NCBI GenBank assembly: GCA_045649105.1
Contig: JAZRPG010000017.1
Span: 1-64,000 of the forward strand
Origin: JAZRPG01 sp045649105
GTDB taxonomy: Bacteria > Bacillota > Clostridia > Oscillospirales > JAAYXM01
Reading direction: 5' to 3'
Length of the DNA: 64,000 nt
Below, piece by piece: positions 15,886 to 25,109 of this stretch. The notes under the pieces were generated by a model. That model did no database searches. It worked only from the letters and a program-made list of their open reading frames with translations, and had not been told where the DNA came from. Every line of letters begins with the position of its first letter. The stretch's first letter is position 1. The translations under genes were made by a program, and so were the position numbers.

Positions 15886-17277
15886 TTAATCGATTTTTTC
15901 CCTCGTTATATTCCTCACCCACTCGCCGCCGCGGATTTTTATCATTCCCATAATTGCCTTGGCAATGTCTTCAGAAACAATAAGAGAAAAGACGACCGCT
16001 ATCGGCGCGTCGAATAAAAACGCCGCTGCCACACCTACGGGTATCGCATACAGATACATCGTAAAAATATCAAGATACATGCCTGTTTTTACATCTCCTC
16101 CGCCGCGGAGCACTCCGACAATGCATGTTGTATTGTAGCTTTTGAATACGCTTCTTACCGCCATTATAATAAGCATTATTACAACAGTTTTCTGAGCGTT
16201 TGGCGACAGCGGGAAGAGCCTGAAAACAAACGAATCAAGTGCGAACGCCTCAATACCCGTAAGCATGGCAGCAGAGATAAGCCCCGTTATTACCGATATT
16301 GCAAGAAGCCAGTTTCCGAGCTTTATAACATGCTCCTTCTTTGCGCCTTCGCCTACGGTTTTGCCTATTATTACTGCGGCAGAGTTCGCCACCGCAAAGG
16401 TTACGACCATGACAAACCGTTCGACATTTCCCGTAATCGAATACGCCGCTACAATGTCCGACGCATTTCTCATATGCCCGAATATGACGGCATACATTGA
16501 GTACCCGAAGCCCCAGAGCGTCTCGTTTAAAAGCACGGGGGTCGCGTATTTTATATAGTCGCGCCATATAATAATTCCCGGTCGCAAAAGGAGCTTCGGC
16601 ATTATTTTAAGGCGTTTGTCGATAAATAATATATGGATTATAACCATCACAAGCTCCGCAACGCGCGATATAAAAGTCGCAATCGCGGCGCCGCGAATCC
16701 CGAGCGCGGGAAATCCGAGATGCCCGAAAATGAGCACCCAGTTAAGGACTATGTTTATAACCATTGACCCTGCGAGAACAAACATTCCGACGCGCGCATT
16801 CTCCGCGTTTCTCTGTGCCCCGAGATAGATAAGCACAATGCTGTTTATAAAATATGAAAACGCGACTGTCTTTCCGTACTCCGCGGCAAGGCGGATAAGG
16901 ACGGGGTCATTTGTCGTAAGGCTCATAACTGCCTCGGGGAAAAAGAAAATTATAAGGGATATGACAAAGGTAAACGCCCCTGCAACATATATGCTCGCGC
17001 CCATAATCCTGTTTATCGCGCCTATGTCCTTTTTGCCCCAGTACTGGCTTATAAGCACCGACCCGCCCGACTGCACGCCGAATATAAAGAGCTGGACAAT
17101 AAAGAAGACGGTATTCGCCTGGGTAAGCCCCGAGAGCTCATCCTGCCCGAGAATACCGACCATTACGGTGTCGGCAAGCGCGAGCGACGAGGTGGTTATA
17201 TTCTGAATAATCATCGGGAGCATAAGTGCAAAAAGGCTCCTGTATTCCGCTTTCGGCCGTTTTAATATCTGTAACAT
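15886..17277 (-). CDS. MATE-family cation antiporter
   Basis: 463 residues with about 12 membrane segments. LMLPMIIQNITTSSLALADT and MVGILGQDELSG open the first bundle as in NorM/DinF relatives, and QYWGKKDIGAINRI, GAQRNAENARVGM and LRGGGDVKTGMYLDI match conserved MATE loops. Such transporters export cationic drugs or metabolites in exchange for Na+ or H+. The substrate cannot be deduced. AGGAGA lies upstream of ATG 17277. Together with the YcdB/SLH gene it may form a two-gene unit. Confidence 0.9.
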   Translation of the reverse strand: MLQILKRPKAEYRSLFALMLPMIIQNITTSSLALADTVMVGILGQDELSGLTQANTVFFIVQLFIFGVQSGGSVLISQYWGKKDIGAINRIMGASIYVAGAFTFVISLIIFFFPEAVMSLTTNDPVLIRLAAEYGKTVAFSYFINSIVLIYLGAQRNAENARVGMFVLAGSMVINIVLNWVLIFGHLGFPALGIRGAAIATFISRVAELVMVIIHILFIDKRLKIMPKLLLRPGIIIWRDYIKYATPVLLNETLWGFGYSMYAVIFGHMRNASDIVAAYSITGNVERFVMVVTFAVANSAAVIIGKTVGEGAKKEHVIKLGNWLLAISVITGLISAAMLTGIEAFALDSFVFRLFPLSPNAQKTVVIMLIIMAVRSVFKSYNTTCIVGVLRGGGDVKTGMYLDIFTMYLYAIPVGVAAAFLFDAPIAVVFSLIVSEDIAKAIMGMIKIRGGEWVRNITREKID

Positions 17278-17337
17278 TTTCTCTCCTGCTTTTTAGACTG
17301 AAAACATACTCAAATAGTTTTAAGTCAATAATATTTT

Positions 17338-18222
17338 TCAGCGCTTTATGTGCTCAAGAAGCAAGCTCCTGCTTGCAAGGCCCTCGGAAAACGCCGTTGC
17401 AGAACCTGCCGCCACCGCGTTTTCAAGCGCGTGTGCAAAACCATGCTCTATACTGCTTATAAATCCCGCGACCATGGAATCCCCCGCGCCGACCGTGCTC
17501 TTCACCTCGCCCTGCGGCGCTTCTTTACGGTATATTCTGCCGTCCGATGCGGCAAGAATAGCCCCGCCTGCCCCGAGCGATACGAGAACATTCTCCGCTC
17601 CGCGCCCGCGAAGGCGGAGTGCACAGTCAACCACATTTTCCTCCGTCATGCCGCAATCGGGAAAAAGCCCCGAAAGCTCCTCAAGATTCGGCTTTATGAG
17701 AAACGGACGGTAATTCAGCGCCGTTTCAAGCGCCTTGCCCTCCATATCTGCAACAATCTTTGCCCCTTGTGCCGCTTTTAATACATTTTCGGTTAGGTTT
17801 CCGCTCTCCGAGCTTGCGGACGCGCCCGAAATAACTACAAAATCGTCCTTCGTGACATGCGCAAGCTTTTTGAGAAGGCACGCCTCGGCCCTTTCGGAAA
17901 CCTGCGGCCCTGCGCCGTTTACGGCGCTTTCCTCCTCCGCATAGAGCTTTATGTTGATGCGCGACAGACCCTCTGTATGCACAAAGTCGCACATAACACC
18001 CTCATTGCGCACAAGCCTCTCTATCTCGTCACCGACAAAGCCCGCAACAAAGCCGAGCGCCGTGCTCTCCATACCGAGCCGCGCAAGAACAACAGACACA
18101 TTTATTCCCTTTCCGCCAAAGGTAATATCCTCACGGACGCTCCTGTTTACGGCGCCCTCGGCAAAGCGCATGAGATACATCGAATAATCAAGCGACGGAT
18201 TTGTTGTAATCGTGTAAATCAT
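17338..18222 (-). CDS. PfkB-family hexose-phosphate kinase, 1-phosphofructokinase type
   Basis: 294 residues from ATG 18222; an in-frame upstream start is rejected because GAAGGAG stands 9 bases before this ATG. MIYTITTNPSLDYSMYL, GGKGINVSVVLARLG and the C-terminal anion-hole motif STVGAGDSMVAGFI are the hallmarks of the FruK/LacC branch, which phosphorylates fructose-1-phosphate or tagatose-6-phosphate. No PTS, FruR or aldolase gene is adjacent, so the substrate is open. It is a single-gene unit. Confidence 0.88.
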   Translation of the reverse strand: MIYTITTNPSLDYSMYLMRFAEGAVNRSVREDITFGGKGINVSVVLARLGMESTALGFVAGFVGDEIERLVRNEGVMCDFVHTEGLSRINIKLYAEEESAVNGAGPQVSERAEACLLKKLAHVTKDDFVVISGASASSESGNLTENVLKAAQGAKIVADMEGKALETALNYRPFLIKPNLEELSGLFPDCGMTEENVVDCALRLRGRGAENVLVSLGAGGAILAASDGRIYRKEAPQGEVKSTVGAGDSMVAGFISSIEHGFAHALENAVAAGSATAFSEGLASRSLLLEHIKR

Positions 18223-18331
18223 AGCTTTTTTCTCCTTCTTAGTCTGCCTAAAGGATACCATGCATCGTGCCCGTTGTCAATCAATGCACATGCCTCATTT
18301 TCCCATGAATTCAAATAATTTCAAAAAACAG

Positions 18332-18360
18332 TTGAAAAAAAACATTATATGTGTTAGAAT
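18332..18360 (+). promoter_or_regulatory. Promoter of secG
   Basis: TTGAAA (18332-18337), 17 bases and TAGAAT (18355-18360). A hairpin GCCATAC-ACT-GTATGGC follows in the leader around 18390-18406, just before the RBS. Confidence 0.6.
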
Positions 18361-18431
18361 ATAATGCGCTTTAATTTAAAATGCATTTTTTGCCATACAC
18401 TGTATGGCGTATTATTTCGGAGGTGTTTATC

Positions 18432-18668
18432 TTGAAACTTGCACTTGCAATCATTTCTCTTATTCTTTCGTTATTTCTTATATTAATCGTGCTTTTCCAG
18501 CAGGGCCGTCGCGAAGGTCTTTCGGGCGCGATTTCGGGCGCAGCTGATACTTTCCTTTCCAAGAACAAGGCAAAGTCAGTCGATGTAAAGCTTGCAAAAA
18601 TAACAACATGGGTCGCAGCGGCATTTATTATAGTTACGCTGGCGCTCAACCTGAGCTTCTTCGCATAA
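18432..18668 (+). CDS. secG: Preprotein translocase subunit SecG
   Basis: 78 residues from TTG 18432, chosen because GGAGG (18419-18423) lies 8 bases before it; longer in-frame starts lack an RBS. There are two membrane helices (LALAIISLILSLFLILIVLF and ITTWVAAAFIIVTLALNLSF) separated by a cytoplasmic loop with the conserved Gln and Gly-rich part QQGRREGLSGAISGAADTFL. SecG assists the SecYE channel. The arrangement before typA is not unusual. Confidence 0.92.
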   Translation: MKLALAIISLILSLFLILIVLFQQGRREGLSGAISGAADTFLSKNKAKSVDVKLAKITTWVAAAFIIVTLALNLSFFA

Positions 18669-18688
18669 TTTTTAATACGGGTTTAAAA

Positions 18689-18735
18689 CAGCGGTGCGCA
18701 GGGCTTTTTATGCTTTGCGCGCTGTATTTTTCTTT
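18689..18735 (+). terminator. Probable terminator after secG
   Basis: CAGCG and TGCGCA pair with TTGCGC and GCTG around an AT-rich loop, then TATTTTTCTTT. A second hairpin (GGCGAAAAC at 18766-18774 with GTTTTTCGCC at 18801-18810) lies in the leader of typA. Confidence 0.6.
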
Positions 18736-18839
18736 CAGACATTGCGGGATATATTACCGAAAACGGGCGAAAACCTGCAGATGAACGCATGCTCAGCCGC
18801 GTTTTTCGCCTTTAATCTTTTACAAAAGGGGCACTTAAC

Positions 18840-20660
18840 TTGACAAACGAAAACATCAGAAACATCGCTATCATCGCTCACGTTGACCACGGCAAAACCA
18901 CTCTCGTCGACGAGCTTCTCAAGCAGAGCGGCACATTCCGCTCAAATCAGGTCGTCGCAGAGCGCGTTATGGACTCAAACGACCTTGAGCGTGAGCGCGG
19001 TATTACCATTCTTGCAAAAAACACCGCCATTCGCTACGGTGATGTGAAAATCAACATAATCGACACCCCGGGGCATGCCGACTTCGGCGGCGAGGTTGAG
19101 CGCGTCCTCAAAATGGTGAGCGGAGTTATCCTTCTTGTCGACGCGGCAGAGGGGCCCATGCCTCAGACGCGCTTCGTTCTTCAGAAGGCGCTTTCACTCG
19201 GCCACCGCGTAATAGTCGCCATAAATAAGATTGACCGTCCCGACTCGCGCATTGATGAGGTGCAGAACGAAGTTCTGGAGCTCTTTATGGACCTTGAGGC
19301 AAGCGATGAGCAGCTTGACTCTCCGTTCCTCTTCTGCTCGGCGCGCGCAGGCACCGCGAGCGAGTCGGAATACGAGGAAGGGCAGAACCTTCTCCCGCTC
19401 CTTGACAAAATCGTTGAGTATATCCCCGCTCCCGAGGCAGACTGTGACGCGCCGATGCGAATTCTCGTCTCCTCCATTGACTATAATGATTATGTCGGCA
19501 GAATCGGCATCGGAAAAGTAGAATCCGGCGTAATACGGCAGAATCAGGATGTCATAGTTTGCGACTATCACGGCATACGCGAGCCTAAAAAGGCAAAAAT
19601 CACAGCCCTCTATCAGTTTGAGGGTCTTGAGCGTGTCCCCGTGCAGGAGGCAGGCGCAGGAAATATCATATGCCTTTCGGGTATATCCGAAATCACTATC
19701 GGTGACACCGTCTGCGCTCCCGATTTTGCAGAGCCGCTTCCGTTTGTCAAAATCTCCGAACCCACTGTTGAAATGACTTTTTCCGTTAACGACTCGCCCT
19801 TTGCGGGCCGTGAGGGAAAATTTGTAACGACAAGGAATATAAAGGACCGTCTCGAGCGCGAGCTCTTAAAGGACGTTTCCTTGAAGGTATCAGGTGTTGA
19901 CGGCGCGGCGGATTCCTTTGTTGTGTCCGGCCGCGGCGAGATGCACCTGTCTATACTTATCGAGACGATGCGCCGTGAGGGCTACGAATTTCAGGTCAGC
20001 ACACCGCGCGTTCTCTACCGCGAGATAGACGGCGTTCTGTGTGAGCCTATGGAAGAGCTGGTAATAGACGTTCCCGAGGAATCTCTCGGCGCGGTTATGG
20101 AGAAGATGGGGCGCCGAAAAGGCGAGCTTCAGCAAATGACACAAATGGGAAGCCGCATGCGCGTCGAGTACATTATCCCCGCCCGCGGTCTCTTCGGCTA
20201 CAGAAACGAATTTCTTACGGATACAAAGGGCGAGGGCATTCTCAACTCGCTCTTCCACGGATACGCTCCCTTTAAGGGCGACATTCCGCGCCGCGCGACA
20301 GGCTCTCTCATCGCCTTTGAAACAGGCACTGCCGTCGGCTACGGAATCTTTAACGCACAGGACCGCGGAGCCATGTTTGTTTCCCCGGGTGACGAGGTTT
20401 ACGCAGGAATGATAGTCGGCATGTCGGCAAAGCCCGATGACATCGCAGTCAATGTCTGCAAGCGCAAGCAGCTTACAAACATGCGCGCCTCGGGAAGTGA
20501 TGACGCTCTGCGTCTCATTCCGCCGCGCAATTTCAGCCTTGAGCAGATGCTCGAGTTTCTGGCCGACGATGAGCTTCTTGAGGTCACTCCGAAAAGCCTC
20601 CGCATGCGCAAGAGAATCCTTGACCACGGCACGCGTATGAAAATGCTTAAAAAACAATAA
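18840..20660 (+). CDS. typA: Ribosome-associated GTPase TypA/BipA
   Basis: 606 residues, full length. An EF-G-like translational GTPase that acts on the 50S subunit during assembly and stress. G-motifs are [28 protein letters not shown] and NKIDRPDSR. The middle and C-terminal BipA-specific regions are intact, for example [20 protein letters not shown] and [19 protein letters not shown]. The start is TTG at 18840, with AAAGGGG 9 bases upstream. It heads a run of rightward genes to spoVB with short gaps. Confidence 0.96.
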   Translation: MTNENIRNIAIIAHVDHGKTTLVDELLKQSGTFRSNQVVAERVMDSNDLERERGITILAKNTAIRYGDVKINIIDTPGHADFGGEVERVLKMVSGVILLVDAAEGPMPQTRFVLQKALSLGHRVIVAINKIDRPDSRIDEVQNEVLELFMDLEASDEQLDSPFLFCSARAGTASESEYEEGQNLLPLLDKIVEYIPAPEADCDAPMRILVSSIDYNDYVGRIGIGKVESGVIRQNQDVIVCDYHGIREPKKAKITALYQFEGLERVPVQEAGAGNIICLSGISEITIGDTVCAPDFAEPLPFVKISEPTVEMTFSVNDSPFAGREGKFVTTRNIKDRLERELLKDVSLKVSGVDGAADSFVVSGRGEMHLSILIETMRREGYEFQVSTPRVLYREIDGVLCEPMEELVIDVPEESLGAVMEKMGRRKGELQQMTQMGSRMRVEYIIPARGLFGYRNEFLTDTKGEGILNSLFHGYAPFKGDIPRRATGSLIAFETGTAVGYGIFNAQDRGAMFVSPGDEVYAGMIVGMSAKPDDIAVNVCKRKQLTNMRASGSDDALRLIPPRNFSLEQMLEFLADDELLEVTPKSLRMRKRILDHGTRMKMLKKQ

Positions 20661-20678
20661 CTTTCAGGCGGTTTTTAT

Positions 20679-21503
20679 ATGAAATACGGCTTTTCGCACA
20701 ATATAAACGGCGCATTTCATTATCTCTCCGTCCCGTCTTTTGACGCCACGGGGCTTGTCACAACCTGCTTTACAACGCGGCTCGGCGGCATTTCCGCGCC
20801 CCCTCTTGAATCTATGAACCTTGGATTCGGCCGCGGTGACAGCCGCAAAACCGTGCTGCTTAACTACGACCTTGCAGGGCGCGGTGCCATGTTCCCCGCA
20901 GAGCGCGTTGTCGCCTTTTCGCAGGTGCACGGAAACCGTGTGTGCATCGCGACGCACAAGGACGCAGGCGAAGCTTTTTTGCCGCACAAGCGCGAGTTTG
21001 ACGCGGTCATAACCGCCGAAAAAGAACTCCCCATCGCGACATATCACGCAGACTGTATCCCCGTTTTCCTGCTGGATACGCGGCGTAAGGTCTGCGGCGT
21101 TGCACATGCGGGCTGGCGCGGCACCGTCCTTAAAACGGCGGCGTGTGCCGTCTCCGCAATGGAAAAAAGCTTCCAAAGCTCACCGGGAGACATTCTTGCC
21201 GCAATCGGCCCCGGCATCGGAAAATGCTGCTTTGAAACGGACTCCGATGTGCCCGATGCGGTCATGTCAGCATTCGGCGCCGCGGGCGAAAAATATATAT
21301 CGCGCCGCGGGAAGAGGTATAATGTCGACCTTGCAGGGCTTAATGCCGAAGCGCTTCTCGGGTGCGGAATTTCTCAGGATAACATAACGATGGCAGATGA
21401 GTGCACCTCTTGTAATTCAGACCTTTACTGGTCTCACCGAAAGACAGGCGGCGTGCGCGGTGCCATGATGGCGGTTATAATGCTTAAAAACAGCGCGGAG
21501 TGA
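20679..21503 (+). CDS. pgeF: YfiH/LACC1-type purine nucleoside phosphorylase (polyphenol oxidase family)
   Basis: 274 residues. The zinc active-site residues of the family are present: the His in FSQVHGNRV, the Cys in ATYHADCIPVF and the His in GVAHAGWRG, with IGPGIGKCCFE in the C-terminal part. Members have purine nucleoside phosphorylase and adenosine deaminase activities; the E. coli relative YfiH has also been linked to editing of peptidoglycan cytoplasmic precursors. Which activity matters here is unknown. CAGGCGG precedes ATG 20679, 18 bases after typA, suggesting cotranscription. Confidence 0.9.
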   Translation: MKYGFSHNINGAFHYLSVPSFDATGLVTTCFTTRLGGISAPPLESMNLGFGRGDSRKTVLLNYDLAGRGAMFPAERVVAFSQVHGNRVCIATHKDAGEAFLPHKREFDAVITAEKELPIATYHADCIPVFLLDTRRKVCGVAHAGWRGTVLKTAACAVSAMEKSFQSSPGDILAAIGPGIGKCCFETDSDVPDAVMSAFGAAGEKYISRRGKRYNVDLAGLNAEALLGCGISQDNITMADECTSCNSDLYWSHRKTGGVRGAMMAVIMLKNSAE

Positions 21504-21519
21504 AAAGGAGGATTACAAA

Positions 21520-22977
21520 ATGAAGAAAATCCTTGCCCTTATCCTTGTTACGATGATTCTTGCTTCAGGCTGTACTCCCCTGCCCGAGGGCGAGCTCTCT
21601 GACGGGGCGGAAACAGATAAAAGCGCAGACTTTACTCCGAATAATGACTCCTTCGGCGTCGCATATGCCCAAAGCGCAAGCTCAGACCCGTACACCACGC
21701 CCAACAAGCTTAATCAGGAGCTTGCAGGGCTTTTGTGTGAGGGTCTTTTTTCCGTCGGAGAGGACTTTTCAGTCACGCCTGTCCTCTGCTCGGAATACTC
21801 ATATAACGGCGGCGTGTACTCCTTTAAACTGAAGGACGGCGTCACATTCTCAGACGGGAGCACGATGACCGCGGCCGATGTCGAGTATTCGCTCAACTCC
21901 GCGCGTGAGCAAGGCTCATACTACGCGCTTCGCCTTTCCTCCGTTACCAATGTGCGCGCACAGGGAAGCGGCACGGTGAATATTACGCTCTCGGGCGAAA
22001 ACGCGCGTTTCCCCGCGCTTCTCGATATCCCGATAATCAAAAAAGGCACAAGAGGGAGCACTCTCCCTGTCGGCACGGGGGCATATGCACCGTCCGCAGA
22101 CGGAAAATCGCTCGTTGCCAGAAGCAATCATCACAGCGGTCATAAGCCTCTGTACCGGACAATAAAGCTTATCGATGTGCGAAGCACCGACGAGCTTATA
22201 TTTGAGTTTGAATCGGGCAATGTTTCGCTCCTCACAAGCGACCCGACGGGGCAGAATGTACTCAACGCGGACGGAATCAACGAAACGCGGAATATATCCA
22301 CACCCCGACTTCATTATCTCGGCTTTAACGCGTCAGATTCCGCGCTTTCAGACCCTGCCGTGCGGCGGCGTATAGCCTGCGCAATAGACAGAACCTCTGC
22401 CGCGGAGCAGGACTTTGCGCTTATGGGTATTGCCTCTGAAATGCCTGTGCACCCAAAATCCCCGTCATATTCGGCCTCTGCCGCACAGAAGCTTGCGTAT
22501 GACTCCGAAACGCCCATATCCGTCTCAAAGCCACTCACAATACTTGTCAACTCCGAAAGCAGCGGAAAGCTTGCCGTTTGCAAGCGCATTGCAGAGTCTC
22601 TTTCCTCGCTCGGCGCGCCGACAACGGTGCGCGCTCTCCCGTTTGATGAATACACCGCCGCACTTTCGCGCGGCGACTTTACGCTGTACTATGCCGAGGT
22701 GACGCTCGGCGCCGATTTTGACATTACGCGCCTTCTCTCGGGGCCGCTCAACTACGGCAGATTTTACGACGAGGCCCTTTCCTCGCTCAACTCGGCTCAG
22801 CTGGGCGCCGCAGAAGCGGAGGACGATTTCTACAATAAATTTGCAGAGCTGTGCCCGTTTGCGCCGATTATGTTCAAGGACACGGCTCTTACCACACAGC
22901 GCGGATTTTTCACACAGATACATGCAACATCGCAGAATGTATATAATATGTTCTGGAACTGGAGCCTCGGAGGTTAG
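21520..22977 (+). CDS. ABC transporter substrate-binding lipoprotein, peptide/nickel SBP family 5
   Basis: 485 residues. A lipoprotein signal (MKKILALILVTMILASGC) has the lipobox ASGC. The mature part has the family-5 pattern: LAGLLCEGLFSVGEDFSVTP, YSFKLKDGVTFSDGSTMTAA (the classic K-D-G-x-x-F-S-D-G line) and AVRRRIACAIDRTSAAEQDF. It should bind oligopeptides or a similar ligand outside the membrane. No permease or ATPase genes are adjacent, so it must work with components encoded elsewhere. It is shorter than typical OppA (about 520-550). AAGGAGG precedes ATG 21520. Confidence 0.9.
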   Translation: MKKILALILVTMILASGCTPLPEGELSDGAETDKSADFTPNNDSFGVAYAQSASSDPYTTPNKLNQELAGLLCEGLFSVGEDFSVTPVLCSEYSYNGGVYSFKLKDGVTFSDGSTMTAADVEYSLNSAREQGSYYALRLSSVTNVRAQGSGTVNITLSGENARFPALLDIPIIKKGTRGSTLPVGTGAYAPSADGKSLVARSNHHSGHKPLYRTIKLIDVRSTDELIFEFESGNVSLLTSDPTGQNVLNADGINETRNISTPRLHYLGFNASDSALSDPAVRRRIACAIDRTSAAEQDFALMGIASEMPVHPKSPSYSASAAQKLAYDSETPISVSKPLTILVNSESSGKLAVCKRIAESLSSLGAPTTVRALPFDEYTAALSRGDFTLYYAEVTLGADFDITRLLSGPLNYGRFYDEALSSLNSAQLGAAEAEDDFYNKFAELCPFAPIMFKDTALTTQRGFFTQIHATSQNVYNMFWNWSLGG

Positions 22978-24378
22978 ATGCGCATGAAGAGACACGGCGG
23001 AATACTTCTCCATATATCGTCACTCCCGGATGAATACGGAATCGGCACGATTGGCAAAACGGCGCGGAATTTTTGCGACTTTCTTCAGAGAAGCGGCATG
23101 CGCGCATGGCAGATGCTTCCCGTAAATCCGTGCGGCAAAGGATTCTCGCCATACGATTCCCCGTCCTCTTTTGCGGGAAACCCCATGCTTATTGACCTTT
23201 CAGAGCTTTTGCACGACGGACTTCTCACGAAATCCGAGCTTGACAGATGCCGCGCGCTTTCCCTTCCCGATTCAATAAATTTTGTCCCGCTTTTTAAGCT
23301 GCGGAAAAAGCTTCTCCGACTTGCCTTCTCAAGGTTTTCGGATTATGCGGCACTTAAAAGGTTTGAAGAGCGGGAAAAAAGCTGGCTTTCAGATTATGCG
23401 TCCTTTATGTCGATAAAGGACGCATTTTGTATTCCGAAAAAATATTATATCTTCGAGCAGTTTGTGTTTTCCTCACAGTGGGCGCGCCTCAAAAAATACG
23501 CAAACTCGCGCGGAATATCCCTTATCGGCGACGCCCCCATATATGTAGCGGCCGACTCGGCAGATGTATACGCAAACCCTTTCCTTTTTAATGTTGACAG
23601 CGCGCAAAACCCGACAGAAATGGCAGGCTGCCCGCCCGATGCCTTCTCCGCAGACGGTCAGCTCTGGGGAAACCCGACATACAACTGGGCTTCACACGCA
23701 AAGCAGGAATACTCCTGGTGGATATCGCGCCTTTCCCGCCTTTCGGGAATGTTTGATGTGATACGGCTTGACCACTTCCGAGCCTTTGAGGCGTACTGGG
23801 CAATACCGCAGGGTGCCGAAACTGCCGCCGAGGGGTGCTGGAAAAAGGGGCCCGGCAGCGCATTTTTTGAGGCTGTAAAGAAGACTCTGCCTGACCTTTC
23901 CTTAATAGCAGAGGACCTGGGGTTTCTTACAGACGACGTTTTTCGCCTGCGTGACGAATTTGGAATCCCGGGCATGCGCGTTTTGCAGTTTGCCTTTGAC
24001 GGCAGCGATGATAATATGTACCTGCCCGATAAATATCCGCAAAACTGCGTGGCATATACGGGTACGCACGACAACGACACCGTGCGCGGCTGGGCGGAAA
24101 CCGCCTCTCCCCAAGCTCTTTCCCTCGCCCGAAGGATTCTCGGAATCTCTCGTAACGAAAAATTTTCCGCCGCTTTTATCCGCAGCATCTGGCGCTCTCG
24201 CGCATTTCTTGCAATCGCACCCATGCAGGACTTTCTCGACCTTCCGTCATCTGCAAGAATGAATACACCCTCTACCGTCAGCTTAAAAAACTGGAGCTTT
24301 CGCATTGAGAACAGCGCGCTTTCCGAAAGGCTCTCGGAAAACCTTCTCGCTCTCAATTCGGAACACGGCAGAATATAG
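22978..24378 (+). CDS. malQ: 4-alpha-glucanotransferase (amylomaltase)
   Basis: 466 residues, GH77. It transfers alpha-1,4-glucan segments in maltodextrin or glycogen metabolism. Recognisable parts are GGILLHISSLPDEYGIGTIG, LPVNPCGKGFSPYDSPSSFA, IGDAPIYVAADSADV, the nucleophile region FDVIRLDHFRAFEAYW, the acid/base LIAEDLGFLT, and YTGTHDNDTVRGW with DLPSSARMNTPST. All catalytic carboxylates appear present. Two starts are possible: ATG 22978, only 4 bases after GGAGG, or ATG 22984 at 10 bases; the second gives the usual MKR start. The gene abuts the SBP stop codon, so they are cotranscribed. Confidence 0.95.
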   Translation: MRMKRHGGILLHISSLPDEYGIGTIGKTARNFCDFLQRSGMRAWQMLPVNPCGKGFSPYDSPSSFAGNPMLIDLSELLHDGLLTKSELDRCRALSLPDSINFVPLFKLRKKLLRLAFSRFSDYAALKRFEEREKSWLSDYASFMSIKDAFCIPKKYYIFEQFVFSSQWARLKKYANSRGISLIGDAPIYVAADSADVYANPFLFNVDSAQNPTEMAGCPPDAFSADGQLWGNPTYNWASHAKQEYSWWISRLSRLSGMFDVIRLDHFRAFEAYWAIPQGAETAAEGCWKKGPGSAFFEAVKKTLPDLSLIAEDLGFLTDDVFRLRDEFGIPGMRVLQFAFDGSDDNMYLPDKYPQNCVAYTGTHDNDTVRGWAETASPQALSLARRILGISRNEKFSAAFIRSIWRSRAFLAIAPMQDFLDLPSSARMNTPSTVSLKNWSFRIENSALSERLSENLLALNSEHGRI

Positions 24379-24419
24379 CACGGCACCCTCGGCATATCTA
24401 TTATGACGGGGGTGTTTTT

Positions 24420-25109
24420 ATGTCCGAACAAAGCGTGCTCTCTCTCCTGTGCTACTCAATAATGTCCTACGGTGACCGCTTCAGCTCCGACTTTTTTCGC
24501 CGCGCGGCATATGTCAACTGCAGAGAAACAGGCGTTCAGTACTACATAGGGAAAAGCGCCGATGAAACGCTCATTGCCTTTCGCGGCACGGACAGCTTCC
24601 GCGACCTTATACACGATTTGATGTTTTTAAAGCGTGTCCTTCCCGAGGGCGGAGAGCGGAAAATACGCGTTCATTCGGGCTTTCTTGATATATACAGAAA
24701 AAGCGAGGTACGCGAGAAGGTGCGAAGCTGTGTCTGCAGCTGCGGCATGCGGCGCGTGTTTGTAACGGGGCACTCGCTCGGCGGCGCTCTTGCAATCCTC
24801 TGCGCGCTTGACCTCTCTCACGGCGGAGACGCAGGCGATGTTTCCTGCGTGGTGTTCGGTGCGCCGCGTGTGGGAAACCGCGCTTTTGCGCATGCATATA
24901 ACTCGCTTGTCGGGGATTCTCTCCGCATAGAGTGTGGCAATGATGCCGTATGTAAGCTCCCGCCTGCGCTTTTCGGCTATCGCCACGGCGGAAGGGCTCT
25001 GCATATAGGCCCGCCCAAAATCCCGTTCTTTTACTCACTTCGCGACCACAGCACGGCAGAGTATTTCAGAAATCTTATCAAATATGAAGGAAAGCGTGTC
25101 ATAAAATGA
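24420..25109 (+). CDS. Class 3 lipase-like alpha/beta hydrolase
   Basis: 229 residues, no signal peptide. The fungal-lipase-like fold is shown by LIAFRGTDSFRDLIHDL, the nucleophile elbow VFVTGHSLGGALA (S119) and FGAPRVGNRAF. D175 (GNDAVCKLPP) and H210 (LRDHSTAEY) complete the Ser-Asp-His triad. It probably hydrolyses a lipid or other ester inside the cell. GGGGGTG precedes ATG 24420. Its stop overlaps the start of the spoVB-like gene (ATGA), so the two are translationally coupled. Confidence 0.9.
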   Translation: MSEQSVLSLLCYSIMSYGDRFSSDFFRRAAYVNCRETGVQYYIGKSADETLIAFRGTDSFRDLIHDLMFLKRVLPEGGERKIRVHSGFLDIYRKSEVREKVRSCVCSCGMRRVFVTGHSLGGALAILCALDLSHGGDAGDVSCVVFGAPRVGNRAFAHAYNSLVGDSLRIECGNDAVCKLPPALFGYRHGGRALHIGPPKIPFFYSLRDHSTAEYFRNLIKYEGKRVIK